The notes under the pieces were generated by a model that did not search any database, was not told the origin of the DNA, and saw only the letters and a program-made list of their open reading frames with translations. This document shows positions 17,401 to 24,995 of a stretch of 32,399 nt of DNA, piece by piece. A program made the translations under genes and the position numbers. This DNA comes from Oceanospirillum beijerinckii DSM 7166 (GTDB lineage: Bacteria; Pseudomonadota; Gammaproteobacteria; Pseudomonadales; Halomonadaceae). The DNA is taken from the NCBI RefSeq assembly GCF_000422425.1, contig NZ_AULT01000058.1, positions 1 to 32,399 of the forward strand, written 5' to 3'. Position 1 is the first letter of the stretch. The number at the start of each line of letters is the position of its first letter.

Positions 17401-18072
17401 TCCAAACAGCAGAATATTAAACTCGCCGGAATCCGGCAGATGCTGAGGCGTGAATTGTGTCCAGTCGCCCAGCTTGTCGGACTCATACACGATCACGACA
17501 AACAGTGCGGCCAGTTGCAATACCAGCCAGATATTCTGTGTGCCCACCTGAAAGCGACTGATGGTGGCGATGCCATGGGTCACAATGGGAATCACCGCTA
17601 CCGCACAGAGGAAATACCCCAGTGCCAGCGGAATCCCCAGTAAAGCATTTAAAGCAGAGGCCAGAATCACAGCCTCAATAGCAAAAAAGATAAAGGTAAA
17701 GGAGGCATAAATCAGTGAGGTAATGGTTGATCCCAGATAGCCAAAACCCGCACCACGGGTGAGCAGGTCAATATCTAAACCGTGGCGGGCCGAGTAATAA
17801 CTGATAGGTAGACCTGTGATAAAAAACAGCAGGCAAACTGTCAGCATCGCCCAAAGCGTGTTGGTAAAACCGTAGTTCAGTGTTACTGCAGCAGCGATGC
17901 CCTCTAAGGCGAGAAATGCCGTCGCACCCAGCGCGGTTTTAGCCACTCGCTCAATGCTCATATGACGGGCAGAGTGTGCGGTAAAGCGCAGGGCAAAGTC
18001 TTCTAAGGTCTGATCCGCAACCCACTTATTGTAATAGCGGCGAACCCTGAAAATCCGCTGTGATGCAGGCAT
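14404..18072 (-). CDS. Permease-fused hybrid sensor histidine kinase (NCS1-like transporter + Cys-rich module + HK + REC)
   Basis: A 1222-aa membrane protein. Residues ~40-480 contain about 12 hydrophobic segments resembling an NCS1 purine/cytosine/allantoin-type symporter (TRGAGFGYLGSTITSLIY, MKINVTNAYAGSIAWSNFF). A Cys-rich module follows at 522-559 (CGIC...C...CSLCC...C...C), probably metal-binding. Two more membrane helices lie at ~592-612 and 627-650. HisKA has H705 in SHELRTP; HATPase has N823, DTGPG 850-854 and GTGLGL 880-885. The receiver spans ~944-1062 with D998 and K1048. A Ser-Glu-Pro-rich linker (1085-1118) and a helical tail end the protein. SLC5 transporter-kinase fusions such as CbrA and CrbS/MxtR are known; here the transporter part looks different. 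It may sense its transported ligand, and urea-cluster context suggests a nitrogen compound. The ligand is not known. Confidence 0.9.
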   Translation of the reverse strand: MPASQRIFRVRRYYNKWVADQTLEDFALRFTAHSARHMSIERVAKTALGATAFLALEGIAAAVTLNYGFTNTLWAMLTVCLLFFITGLPISYYSARHGLDIDLLTRGAGFGYLGSTITSLIYASFTFIFFAIEAVILASALNALLGIPLALGYFLCAVAVIPIVTHGIATISRFQVGTQNIWLVLQLAALFVVIVYESDKLGDWTQFTPQHLPDSGEFNILLFGAAASVFFALVAQIGEQVDYLRFMPEKTEQNKKRWWFWLILAGPGWVIPGVIKMLLGSFLAYLAISQGMSFELATDPTQMYQRVFYYLTQSPGIALLLAALMVILSQMKINVTNAYAGSIAWSNFFSRLTHSHPGRVVWLVFNVTIALLLMELGIYQALEAILGIFAIVAVSWLGSLAADLMINKPLGLSPDYVEFKRAHLYDINPVGTGSMLLATGLGVLSYLGVFGEVSKNLSHFLSLAVCFISVPLIAWLTQGRFYIARQSPELLPLIEAERENTLSAFKPAPHPHAVGAHTVLKCGICENAFEAEDMSFCPAYDLPICSLCCSLDVRCMDSCKPEGRVSRQAIQFFSLFLPQRWSHRVNSRLARFGGLLLLVNLLNAALLAVVYRQMQPETAAETLLLEQVIWSLFFTLLIASGVVSWLFLLAHESRVVAQKESNRQTRKLINEIEAHQETDLALQQAKELAERANAAKSRYLTGISHELRTPLQSILGYAQLLNDKPDTPQGHKNGLDIIQRSGQYLTDLIEGLLDISRIEAGRLDLYRTQVDLPQLLDQLSSMFAMQAGQKGIQFNCQIHSPLPQFVMTDEKRLRQILINLLSNAVKYTVQGEVEFSVRYRNQVAEFTIKDTGPGIDDDYLQRIFDPFERVRNRDTASQSGTGLGLTIVRLLTEIMGGDLQVNSRVNQGSEFTVVLMLPWVSQGDQDNTEVTEQKTLVGYEGYQRTLCLVDDDPILRGLLSDLLTPLGFITLEAHDGESCLKLLDQLDGQRSPDLFLLDVSMPGINGLELAHKLREREVREPIVMLSADAQEHYRAAEDQAAYNDYLVKPIANHKLLDKLAEQLNLQWSWRKTDEQSISAPAAKPVSEPILEPVSKRVSESIPRSNSEPVPEPPPESAPEFIPDHPLIAELIAYADTGFAKGVRQVLEQLWEERHLWEESPLWQEPSAYPQSQHPQHPQHSQASGAVVPAKHLDALQQMVNGFQLAAIADYIAKHSERKESSL

Positions 18073-18457
18073 AAGCAGCCACTTCTCTAAATTAAAGGTT
18101 CAAGAAAGATATTCTTCAAAAGATAAAAAGCTCAAAAGCATCGTGACTTACCGCCCTGTTTTAGGGCGCTCGAACAGCAGGCAGCCGTTAACATGCACTC
18201 TGTTGGCGCATGATTGAGACAGTTCCTGAGCTTTTGGGCTTATAGTGTGTGTTTAGCAAGAGAAGTTGCAGGCTTTGTGCCAGTTGGCAGTATAAGAAAG
18301 GTAGTATTTCGGAAGATTAAGTGCTTACAGGTGAATGTACGTGGTAAATGGCGCAGTGTTATAGGCAAAGAAATGCGTAAGGTAATATAGGCGCTAAATA
18401 AATGACAATTAATAGGGCTCTGGAGCTCCAAAGCCCTATTTTTAAGCCTTTGAAAAC
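18073..18457. other. Kinase upstream region, no gene seen
   Basis: This 385-bp spacer holds no convincing coding region. It contains the kinase gene's leader with a small hairpin (cgccct 18152-18157, agggcg 18163-18168) and, at the bcp side, a terminator. No second copy of the TACGTCA 7-2-7 repeat is visible, so there is no sign of autoregulation through that motif. Confidence 0.4.
18411..18440 (-). terminator. Terminator hairpin after bcp
   Basis: aatagggct (18411-18419) pairs with agccctatt (18432-18440), and the loop is itself the palindrome tggagctcca. It lies 18 nt past the bcp stop. The T-run is better on the plus strand (atttttaa) than on the minus strand, so it may act in both directions. 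Confidence 0.65.
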
Positions 18458-18922
18458 TTAAAGCGCCTGTGCGGCTTTCAACACTTCTTCAACGTGGCCT
18501 TTTACTTTCACTTTACGCCACTCCTGAGCCAGTTTGCCTTCGGCATTGATCAGGAAGGTGCTGCGCTCAATGCCCATGTACTCTTTGCCGTAGTTCTTTT
18601 TCAGCTTGATCACATCGAACAGTTTGCACAGTTCTTCTTCTGGGTCGCTGATCAGCTCAAAAGGAAACTCGTGTTTGGCTTTAAAATTGGTGTGTACGCG
18701 CAGGCTATCGCGGGATACTCCGAAAATCACGGTATTGGCCGCTTCAAAATCTGCGCTATGATCTCGAAAATCTTGACCTTCGGTTGTACAGCCTGGCGTA
18801 TTATCTTTCGGATAGAAGTAGATCACGACATTTTTACCGGCCAGCCCACTCAGGGTTACCGTGGTCTCATTAGTGGCTTGGGCGGTGAATTCAGGTACCG
18901 GCATGTCGACAGCAATAGTCAT
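18458..18922 (-). CDS. bcp: Peroxiredoxin of the BCP/PrxQ type
   Basis: A 154-aa cytoplasmic thiol peroxidase that reduces hydrogen and organic peroxides. The peroxidatic Cys is C45 in YFYPKDNTPGCTTEG; the conserved Arg is in GIERSTFLI. The resolving Cys found five residues later in E. coli BCP (C50) is Gln here (GQDFRD), so resolution must use C99 (ELCKLF), another protein or a small thiol. The gene stands alone; its leader has a direct repeat and its terminator lies at 18411-18440. Weak GGGATA serves as ribosome site. Confidence 0.93.
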   Translation of the reverse strand: MTIAVDMPVPEFTAQATNETTVTLSGLAGKNVVIYFYPKDNTPGCTTEGQDFRDHSADFEAANTVIFGVSRDSLRVHTNFKAKHEFPFELISDPEEELCKLFDVIKLKKNYGKEYMGIERSTFLINAEGKLAQEWRKVKVKGHVEEVLKAAQAL

Positions 18923-19313
18923 GGCAGTGTTATCCCTTTTTATAAGCAGTAAAAAAACTATAAGCAGTAAAAAGCTGAGCCTTCGATACTCAGCGGGTTA
19001 TACGACCGACCCAAACAAAAAATATTCCGTTGCCTGAGGGTTTATTACCAATCGGTGTGGTAAGGGCATATCGGCGTTTGGGTACTTGGTGTCATTATGC
19101 CGGGAAGCGTGGGGGGAGTGTAGTGCAAACAGGCGCTTACACGGTATTTTCTTAGTGATTCAGTCAGACTTTATCTATCTTGATTTAACAGGCCTGTTTT
19201 TGTGGCTTATTCCTGCTTACATGCTGAGTAAAAGCGGTGTGGCGCTTGTGTTCAGACATAGGCAAAAGTAACATTGGGCTTTCATTTTTTTCGTGCTTTT
19301 TCGGAGATGGCAG
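18923..19313. other. bcp-dapA divergent spacer
   Basis: This 391-bp region lies between the divergent bcp and dapA genes and should hold both promoters. A 15-bp direct repeat, tataagcagtaaaaa, occurs at 18941-18955 and 18959-18973 with an 18-bp period, in the bcp leader. A 61-codon reading frame (19086-19271, TTG start) has no ribosome site and no recognisable features, so I do not call it a gene. I see no gcvR, which often precedes dapA in related bacteria. Confidence 0.45.
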
Positions 19314-20195
19314 ATGATCAAAGGCAGTATTGTTGCGTTGGTAACCCCGATGACAACCTCAGGAGAGATTGATTGGCAAGCGCTGCATCGCCTGGTGGAG
19401 TTTCACCTGGAAAACGGTACTGATGCTATTGTTGCAGCAGGGACCACAGGTGAACCGACTACGATGTCATTTGATGAGCACTTTGATGTCATCCGAAAGG
19501 TGGTAGAACAGGTCAATGGCCGTATTCCTGTGATTGCGGGGACAGGCGCCAACTCAACATCTGAAGCGGTTGAGCTGACTCAGTTTGCTAAAAAAGTGGG
19601 TGCAGATTACTGTCTGTCTGTGACGCCTTACTACAACAAACCGACTCAGGAAGGTTTATACCAGCACTTCAAAGCGGTAGCTGAAGCCAGCGATCTGCCG
19701 GTGATTCTGTATAATGTTCCGGGTCGTACCGCAGTGGATCTGCACAATGAAACGGTAGTGCGCCTGAGTAAGCTGCCAAACATAGTGGCCATTAAAGATG
19801 CGACGGGTGATGTAGAACGCGGTAAAGAGTTGATGGAGCGTCTGAAAGACACAGACTTCCTGCTGTTCTCCGGTGATGATTTGACCGCAGCTGACTTTAT
19901 GCTGCAGGGTGGTCATGGAAATATCTCTGTAACCGCGAACGTTGCACCCCGTCAGATGTCTGAACTGTGTGCGGCAGCCCTGAGTGGCGATGCGTCTACC
20001 GCACACCAGATTAACACTCGACTAATGCCTCTGCACCGTGCGTTGTTCGTTGAATCCAACCCGATTCCAGTGAAGTGGGCGGTTCATGAGATGGGGATGA
20101 TAGAAACGGGTATTCGTCTACCGTTGACGATGCTTTCGCCTCAATATCATGCGACTGTACGGGAAGCGATGCAACACGCTGGTATTATTGGTTAA
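19314..20195 (+). CDS. dapA: 4-hydroxy-tetrahydrodipicolinate synthase DapA
   Basis: Condenses pyruvate with aspartate semialdehyde, the first committed step to lysine and diaminopimelate. ATG 19314 follows GGAG by 8 nt and gives [13 protein letters not shown], a 293-aa protein of normal length. Schiff-base K161 lies in [10 protein letters not shown]133 in [10 protein letters not shown]138 in the same stretch and the Thr pair in [10 protein letters not shown] at 44-45. bamC follows, the usual order in gammaproteobacteria (dapA-bamC). Confidence 0.97.
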   Translation: MIKGSIVALVTPMTTSGEIDWQALHRLVEFHLENGTDAIVAAGTTGEPTTMSFDEHFDVIRKVVEQVNGRIPVIAGTGANSTSEAVELTQFAKKVGADYCLSVTPYYNKPTQEGLYQHFKAVAEASDLPVILYNVPGRTAVDLHNETVVRLSKLPNIVAIKDATGDVERGKELMERLKDTDFLLFSGDDLTAADFMLQGGHGNISVTANVAPRQMSELCAAALSGDASTAHQINTRLMPLHRALFVESNPIPVKWAVHEMGMIETGIRLPLTMLSPQYHATVREAMQHAGIIG

Positions 20196-20237
20196 TTGAA
20201 TACCGGTTAACTGCACTGGTTAAAAGGTATCGGTTAA
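20190..20237. repeat. Four ggttaa repeats after dapA
   Basis: ggttaa occurs at 20190, 20205, 20218 and 20232, spaced 13-15 bp apart, forming a degenerate tandem array that begins at the dapA stop. It resembles the other short arrays in the window and has no evident function. Confidence 0.5.
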
Positions 20238-20355
20238 GCAAACCTGGATAAGCATTCAAACAGACAGGCTCGCGGTTCTCCGGCTCAGTGCTGGAGAGTC
20301 GGCCATTTTCATTGGGCAGCTCTGTTTGGGTATGTATTAATAGATAGGAATACGC

Positions 20356-21369
20356 ATGTCCCGACAGGACTCTTTATTAAAGGTAACCGGTAGCCTTTTG
20401 GTCGCCGGTTTCCTGCTTTCTGGTTGTAGCTCTTCTGGTTATTATTACGATCGTAAGACTGACTACGTAAAAGAAACACTTCATCCCCCTCTGGAGTTGC
20501 CTGCAAACGCAGACAAGTCCCGTTTTCGTGAGTTGATGCCTTTACCTGAAGTTGCGGCTCTGGAGCAGCTGGATGCTGAGTTTGAAGTACCGCGCCCAGA
20601 TCCTCTGCCTGTGGTTGATGAAGAGGTGCCTGCAGCTGAGATGATGACCTATGCAGGCAAAGGCGGTGTTAAACCACGCCTGTGGCTGGCTGTATCAGAA
20701 AACCCTGCGGTTACCTGGCCGTTATTACAGCAGGAGTTCCAGCGTTTAGATTGGGCTGTGCAAAAGTCAGATCCATTTACGGGACAGCTGCGTTTTAAGA
20801 CCAATAACTCTTTGAATGGCCAGGTGGTTGAAGCGCGGTTACGTCAAGGTCTGCGCGGCAGCTACAGTGATCTTGAGCTGATTGATAACCGGGGACAGGT
20901 GCGTACGGATAATGCTGCCAAGACGGTATTAAATCAGCTGAAAGAAGGTTTGCTGGCGCCTCGTACCGATTCTCAGAGTGTATCCTGGTCGGCTCAAAAT
21001 CTTAGCCGTAGTAAAAACGTAGAGCTGAAAACTGTGGCAGGTCAAGAACCTGTACTGAGCATTCAGCTGGATGCGGATCGTATCTGGATTGGTCTGGAGC
21101 TGCTGCTAGCTGAACGTTTCGATGAAGCGAATGAGAAGCTCATCAACTCTGATGTTGAGAAACGTGAGTTTACTTTGGCCTGGGTGCCAAGCAGTGAACG
21201 GGGTACTATTTTACCATCCTGGATCGGTAGCGCTGATGAAGAAGATATTTACCAGCTGCAGTTAACGGGTACTAATCCGGTTGAGATACGGGTAAAACAA
21301 AATGGTCAGCCCGCCGATAGCAGGCATGCGCGTCAGCTTCTGGGTGCAGTGCGTCGCTTACTGAACTAA
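20356..21369 (+). CDS. bamC: Outer membrane assembly lipoprotein BamC
   Basis: BamC (formerly NlpB) is a lipoprotein of the BAM complex, which folds beta-barrel proteins into the outer membrane. The product is 337 aa with a lipobox LLSGCSSS (lipidated C24) after a short hydrophobic signal. An unstructured segment follows, with the conserved beginning YYYDRKTDYVKETLHPPLELP that in E. coli lies across BamD, and then two helix-grip domains (WLAVSENPAVTWPLLQQEFQRLDW and IWIGLELLLAERFDEANEKL). AGGA precedes the start. It lies downstream of dapA and ends in a GC-rich hairpin. Confidence 0.95.
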   Translation: MSRQDSLLKVTGSLLVAGFLLSGCSSSGYYYDRKTDYVKETLHPPLELPANADKSRFRELMPLPEVAALEQLDAEFEVPRPDPLPVVDEEVPAAEMMTYAGKGGVKPRLWLAVSENPAVTWPLLQQEFQRLDWAVQKSDPFTGQLRFKTNNSLNGQVVEARLRQGLRGSYSDLELIDNRGQVRTDNAAKTVLNQLKEGLLAPRTDSQSVSWSAQNLSRSKNVELKTVAGQEPVLSIQLDADRIWIGLELLLAERFDEANEKLINSDVEKREFTLAWVPSSERGTILPSWIGSADEEDIYQLQLTGTNPVEIRVKQNGQPADSRHARQLLGAVRRLLN

Positions 21370-21393
21370 GTACCCGAACATAAATATTCCGAT

Positions 21394-21420
21394 ATTTTCC
21401 GGCCGAAGCGGCCGGAAAAT
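21394..21420 (+). terminator. GC-rich hairpin after bamC
   Basis: attttccggcc (21394-21404) and ggccggaaaat (21410-21420) make a perfect 11-bp stem with a 5-nt loop. It is followed by aagggtttt, a modest T-run. It lies 25 nt past the bamC stop and probably ends or reduces transcription before the MBL gene. Confidence 0.6.
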
Positions 21421-21470
21421 AAGGGTTTTATGTAGGGAAAAGTACTGTATGCCTACTTAAGGTTGATCAT

Positions 21471-22250
21471 GTGACTGCATTGCGTTTCGCTTCCCTCGGC
21501 AGTGGTAGCCGGGGGAACGCTACTCTTATTGAAAAAAATAATACCCGTATTCTGATTGACTGTGGTTTTGGTGTAAAAGACACCCGTGCCCGTTTGGCTC
21601 GTTTGGGCTTGGAATTGGAACAGCTGGACGGGGTGCTGGTGACCCATGAGCATGGTGATCATATCGGAGGTGTTGGGCGCATCGCCCGGGCGTCAGGTAT
21701 GCCTGTGTTCTGTACTGCGGGCACTCATCTTACCGGCCGCTTGGGTGATGTACCGGATCTGCGTCTGATCAGCAGCCATCGCAAATTGGCTATTGGCGAT
21801 CTTGAGATCGAGCCTGTGCCCGTGCCTCATGATGCCAAAGAACCCGTACAATATGTGGTGGGGGATGGGCAGCAGCGTATCGGTATACTGACCGATCTGG
21901 GTAGTATCACGCCGCATATTCGTCACTGCTATCAGCACTGTGGAGCCCTGATTCTGGAAACCAATCATGATCCTATGATGCTCCAGCATGGCCCTTACCC
22001 GCCTAAGCTAAAACGTCGGGTGGCTGGTAACTTTGGTCATCTGAGTAATGAGCAGGCCCGAGTGCTATTGGCCGAACTGTTACACGACAAACTCCAGCAT
22101 GTCGTAGCCGCTCATATCAGTGACAAGAACAATACCTTTGACTTAGCGCGTGCTGCTTTACAGCCGGTATTAAATGTTCCTGCAGATGAGATTCCTGCTA
22201 TTGATCAGGAAGAGGGATTAGGTTGGTTTAGCCTTAAAGCCTGGAACTAA
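21471..22250 (+). CDS. MBL-fold metal-dependent hydrolase (YycJ/WalJ-like)
   Basis: A 259-aa cytoplasmic metallo-beta-lactamase-fold protein starting at GTG 21471 (AAGG 8 nt upstream). It begins MTALRFASLGSGSRGNATLIE, then LIDCGFG and the metal-binding THEHGDH at residues 58-64. A further conserved stretch, LETNHDPMML, and a C-terminal AAHISDKNNT supply more ligands. This is the YycJ/VicX/WalJ type, proposed to be an exonuclease; its substrate here is unknown. Its place after dapA-bamC is conserved in pseudomonads and relatives, where purC often follows; purC is not here. Confidence 0.9.
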   Translation: MTALRFASLGSGSRGNATLIEKNNTRILIDCGFGVKDTRARLARLGLELEQLDGVLVTHEHGDHIGGVGRIARASGMPVFCTAGTHLTGRLGDVPDLRLISSHRKLAIGDLEIEPVPVPHDAKEPVQYVVGDGQQRIGILTDLGSITPHIRHCYQHCGALILETNHDPMMLQHGPYPPKLKRRVAGNFGHLSNEQARVLLAELLHDKLQHVVAAHISDKNNTFDLARAALQPVLNVPADEIPAIDQEEGLGWFSLKAWN

Positions 22251-22302
22251 GCCTGGAGCTGATGCGACCTTAACTGTCACTTGTCAGTGAAAACGGTTTT
22301 TA

Positions 22303-22349
22303 TTTTGTAACTGAATATACTGTTTTTACAGGAGGGTTCAGTTACAAAA
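22303..22349. repeat. Perfect 13-bp inverted repeat with nested hairpin
   Basis: ttttgtaactgaa (22303-22315) pairs with ttcagttacaaaa (22337-22349). The 21-nt loop contains a second stem, ctgt-tttt-acag (22320-22331), followed by gaggg. No U-run follows the stem on either strand. It lies about 50 nt past the MBL stop and may be its 3' structure or a regulatory element. Confidence 0.55.
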
Positions 22350-22552
22350 AAATTCATATTATGTTGCTGTGCGGCAAGTGGTTGCTTCTGTTCATATTTT
22401 TCCTTCTAAAGTGATACCCCCTTTATTTATGCGGCCTTCAGGCGTTTGAAAATGGCTTGCAGGCTAAAAAAACACCTATACTGACAGTGAGCCCGGCACG
22501 TGGTGCGGGGTGTTCAGTCTAAGATCACTGGCTACGAATGGAGGGTTTGGCC

Positions 22553-22636
22553 ATGTTTAAGTCTGACGAACTATTGGATCTTTGGTGTGCTGCTCAGCAA
22601 CGCGTGATCGAATGGGAATCAACCTGGCTCGCTTAG
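22553..22636 (+). CDS. Stand-alone 27-residue Trp-rich small protein
   Basis: I do not recognise this gene, but it has the parts of a real one. GGAGGG (22540-22545) lies 7 nt before ATG 22553. The 27 codons begin MFKSDELLDLWCAAQQR and include three Trp (positions 11, 21, 25); the peptide should form an amphipathic helix. An intrinsic terminator follows at 22703-22730, and TATACT (near 22475) offers a -10 element upstream. A GC-rich imperfect hairpin (around 22491-22512) lies in its leader. Nothing co-directional lies downstream, so it is not an attenuator leader peptide. It may be a small protein, a small RNA, or both. Confidence 0.55.
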   Translation: MFKSDELLDLWCAAQQRVIEWESTWLA

Positions 22637-22702
22637 GGAGTTAATGCTGAATGTCTCTACTCAATCGCTTTGGAATTGGATGCCATATTCATTTAGCATA
22701 TT

Positions 22703-22732
22703 AGCCCGGCCATAAGACCGGGCTTCTTTTTA
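22703..22732 (+). terminator. Intrinsic terminator after small gene
   Basis: agcccgg (22703-22709) pairs with ccgggct (22718-22724), followed by tctttttat. This is a strong plus-strand terminator. It also lies just beyond the 3' end of the convergent yejM-like gene and may serve it weakly. Confidence 0.85.
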
Positions 22733-22740
22733 TGGGGAGC

Positions 22741-24648
22741 TTATTGGTAAAACATAGACATCTGTCTGATCGACTGCATACCCGCCTGGGTTGGCATAGT
22801 TTCGTTCTTAATTGTTTTATTTTCAGTATCCAGAATTTCGTAATTACCTGTTGGATAAGTCGCAATAATGCGGTCTTTGCCGACGATACCGTAGTTAAAA
22901 TAGCTGTGTACAATCAGCCAGTCCCGCTCAGCTGAGGGCTGAAAAAGGTTATGACCAACCGCATAGTCTGATGTTGGATTGGTACAGCCCAATACCTCAG
23001 TCATGATGGTAGGGGCAAGATCATAATGGGACGTACGGTGATCAATGCGCGTTTTCTCTTTTCCTGGCCACAGTATTAGCAGAGGGGTTTTACTCTGGTA
23101 GTGGCTAAAGTTACTGCCGTGTCCCCAGAAGTTCTGTTTCAGGTCGTTAAATTCTTCGCCATGATCCGATGTGATCACGACTACAGTCTCTTCAAGCAAA
23201 CCTTGATGATCCAGTTTGTCGATAAGCTGACCGATCTGCTCATCCAGGAAAAAGGCGGCATTTTTGTAACGGTTAAAATAGGGCTCAGGATCAAAGTCAT
23301 TGTTAAGCTTGATATGATCCACACGCTTCCACTGAGGCTGAAACTTCTCATACCCTTCAGGCACGTCATAGCCATGAATGGCATCTAAGAAGAGAAAGCC
23401 AAAAAACGGCGATTGCTTTGGTTTATTTTGAATAAAGTGTTCAAAGTTTTGGATCGCATTCTTGTCTCTTTCAGAAGGGCTGGGTCCTTCACTCTTTAAA
23501 CGCAGGTCAGGTACAGACGCAAATACGGTACGATCAAAGGCCGGACTGAGTAGCGTTGCAGAGCTGAATATACCCATGGCATAGCCCTGGCGTTGATGCT
23601 CTCTGATCCAGAGTGCGCCTTGCTGAGCGGAAGCGAAGCCATCCCAATAAGTTGCAGGTAGACCAAAGAAGAGAGTAAAAATCCCCCCTTTTGTCACATT
23701 ACCGCCGCTGAAGTGATCGGTGAAATACTGGGCGTTACCCTGCTGACTCAGACGATAAAGGTTTGGCGTAATCTCAGGCGTTAATGTATCTGCCCGCATC
23801 GCATCCAGCGCAATCACCAGTACATTCTTAGGCTGTTCCTGTGCGCTACACTGCAGCGGGTTGACGGGATATCGCAGGCCTTTATTACCGGTGTGGGTAT
23901 TGAACGCTGTCTCCGGGCGAATCTGTTCAGGGTCAATCCAGCCCCGCTTCACTAAGGCTCGCTTGCCGGTAGCGGGATAATAGCTGGGGAAATGCCGGGT
24001 GATACCGGTCACTTCCGTATCGTAGTGAGCCTCATACCAGACGTGTAAAATATGGCTGGTGGACAGTGCCAGTAGCCAGATGGAGAACAGAGCGTAGCCT
24101 TTACCCTTAAGTCCGGGCTGCTGTATACACCAGGCTGTACCAGATAGTACCAGTAATGTCAGGAGTACTATCGCAGCCAGGATAAGCGCGGTTACCAGCA
24201 GTGTTAGCCAGGATAACTGAATGATTTCACCTGCGCCGGGACCTGTCAGCATATCCCAGATAAAGCCGCTTAAATGGAACCGATACTGAGCATAGATCTG
24301 AGTATCGACCACCAGCAAACTGAGCCCCAGGAAGAGTATAAGAGCGGATAGTGGCAGTACCAGTTGACGATAGGGAAGCAGTAAGGCAACAGGCAGCAGC
24401 AATAGACAGCCAATAACCGGGAACAGGGCAAAGTGGCCGATGTAGGCGCTGATCAGGTAGATAATACTGTGGGGCTGGCTGACCTGAATATAGCCTAGGT
24501 ACTGACTGGCGATCAGGTATACGGCAAGGCTTGCCATAATCGCCAACCAGCTGCAGAAACGGAACCAATCCTTACGGGTAAACTGTTCGCTGGCTGACCA
24601 GCTGAAGAAGAAAGGGGTTGTCCATTTTGCAATGGTCCTATTGTGCAT
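22741..24648 (-). CDS. YejM/PbgA/LapC-like inner-membrane sulfatase-fold protein
   Basis: Probable regulator of LPS synthesis. In enterobacteria YejM/PbgA (LapC) controls LpxC stability through LapB and senses lipid A. From ATG 24648 (AAAGG upstream) the product is 635 aa: a five-helix N-terminal DUF3413-type membrane domain (FCSWLAIMASLAVYLIASQYLG to about residue 190), then a periplasmic sulfatase-fold domain (VLVIALDAMRADTLTPEITPN, VVITSDHGEEF, WGHGSNFSH). An in-frame start at 24726 would add 26 residues translated from a tandem repeat and has no ribosome site, so I prefer 24648. Real enzyme activity is doubtful in this family. The identity is by domain order only; an LtaS-like transferase is the alternative. 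Confidence 0.85.
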   Translation of the reverse strand: MHNRTIAKWTTPFFFSWSASEQFTRKDWFRFCSWLAIMASLAVYLIASQYLGYIQVSQPHSIIYLISAYIGHFALFPVIGCLLLLPVALLLPYRQLVLPLSALILFLGLSLLVVDTQIYAQYRFHLSGFIWDMLTGPGAGEIIQLSWLTLLVTALILAAIVLLTLLVLSGTAWCIQQPGLKGKGYALFSIWLLALSTSHILHVWYEAHYDTEVTGITRHFPSYYPATGKRALVKRGWIDPEQIRPETAFNTHTGNKGLRYPVNPLQCSAQEQPKNVLVIALDAMRADTLTPEITPNLYRLSQQGNAQYFTDHFSGGNVTKGGIFTLFFGLPATYWDGFASAQQGALWIREHQRQGYAMGIFSSATLLSPAFDRTVFASVPDLRLKSEGPSPSERDKNAIQNFEHFIQNKPKQSPFFGFLFLDAIHGYDVPEGYEKFQPQWKRVDHIKLNNDFDPEPYFNRYKNAAFFLDEQIGQLIDKLDHQGLLEETVVVITSDHGEEFNDLKQNFWGHGSNFSHYQSKTPLLILWPGKEKTRIDHRTSHYDLAPTIMTEVLGCTNPTSDYAVGHNLFQPSAERDWLIVHSYFNYGIVGKDRIIATYPTGNYEILDTENKTIKNETMPTQAGMQSIRQMSMFYQ

Positions 24649-24666
24649 AGCTTGAGCCTTTATAAT

Positions 24667-24714
24667 GGGATGGGCTGAATAGTGGGATGAGCTGAATAGT
24701 GGGATGGGCTGAAT
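24667..24714. repeat. 17-bp tandem repeat in yejM-like gene leader
   Basis: gggatgggctgaatagt (24667-24683), gggatgagctgaatagt (24684-24700) and a partial third copy (24701-24714). It occupies the 5' leader of the minus-strand gene and would be translated only if the more upstream start were used. Confidence 0.8.
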
Positions 24715-24995
24715 CAGCTCATGCATCCATCGATTGAGTAAGCTCTCTATATTAACATGACTGATCAGAATGCTGATTATTCCACCAGGTAAAAATTGAT
24801 CAATCCCGCTACTGTTTTACGTTGGTTTTCTTCATTGACGAGATGGAATGCTTTCTATCCGAGGCATGATAAAATACCGGCATGAGCGGTTTCAGCTGCG
24901 GTTCAGAAGCACTTTTATCGTATCGATTGTTTTTATCTATTCACTGTGATGGCGCTTGCGCTTAAAGCAGCAAAGATCTCTGTATTAGGACTAAC

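Noticed and set aside
17158-17643. 161-codon plus-strand frame inside the kinase's permease region
   Set aside because: Antisense to a clear membrane-protein reading; composition is hydrophilic mirror of the helices, and no start signals are present.
18240-18431. 63-codon minus-strand frame upstream of the kinase
   Set aside because: No ribosome site, overlaps the terminator hairpin, and no recognisable protein.
19086-19271. 61-codon frame in the bcp-dapA spacer
   Set aside because: Starts at TTG with no ribosome site and has no recognisable features beyond one hydrophobic stretch; likely chance.
22361-22414. 17-codon hydrophobic peptide (MLLCGKWLLLFIFFLLK)
   Set aside because: The nearest ribosome-like site (22331-22336) is about 25 nt away and inside the inverted-repeat loop; too short to support.
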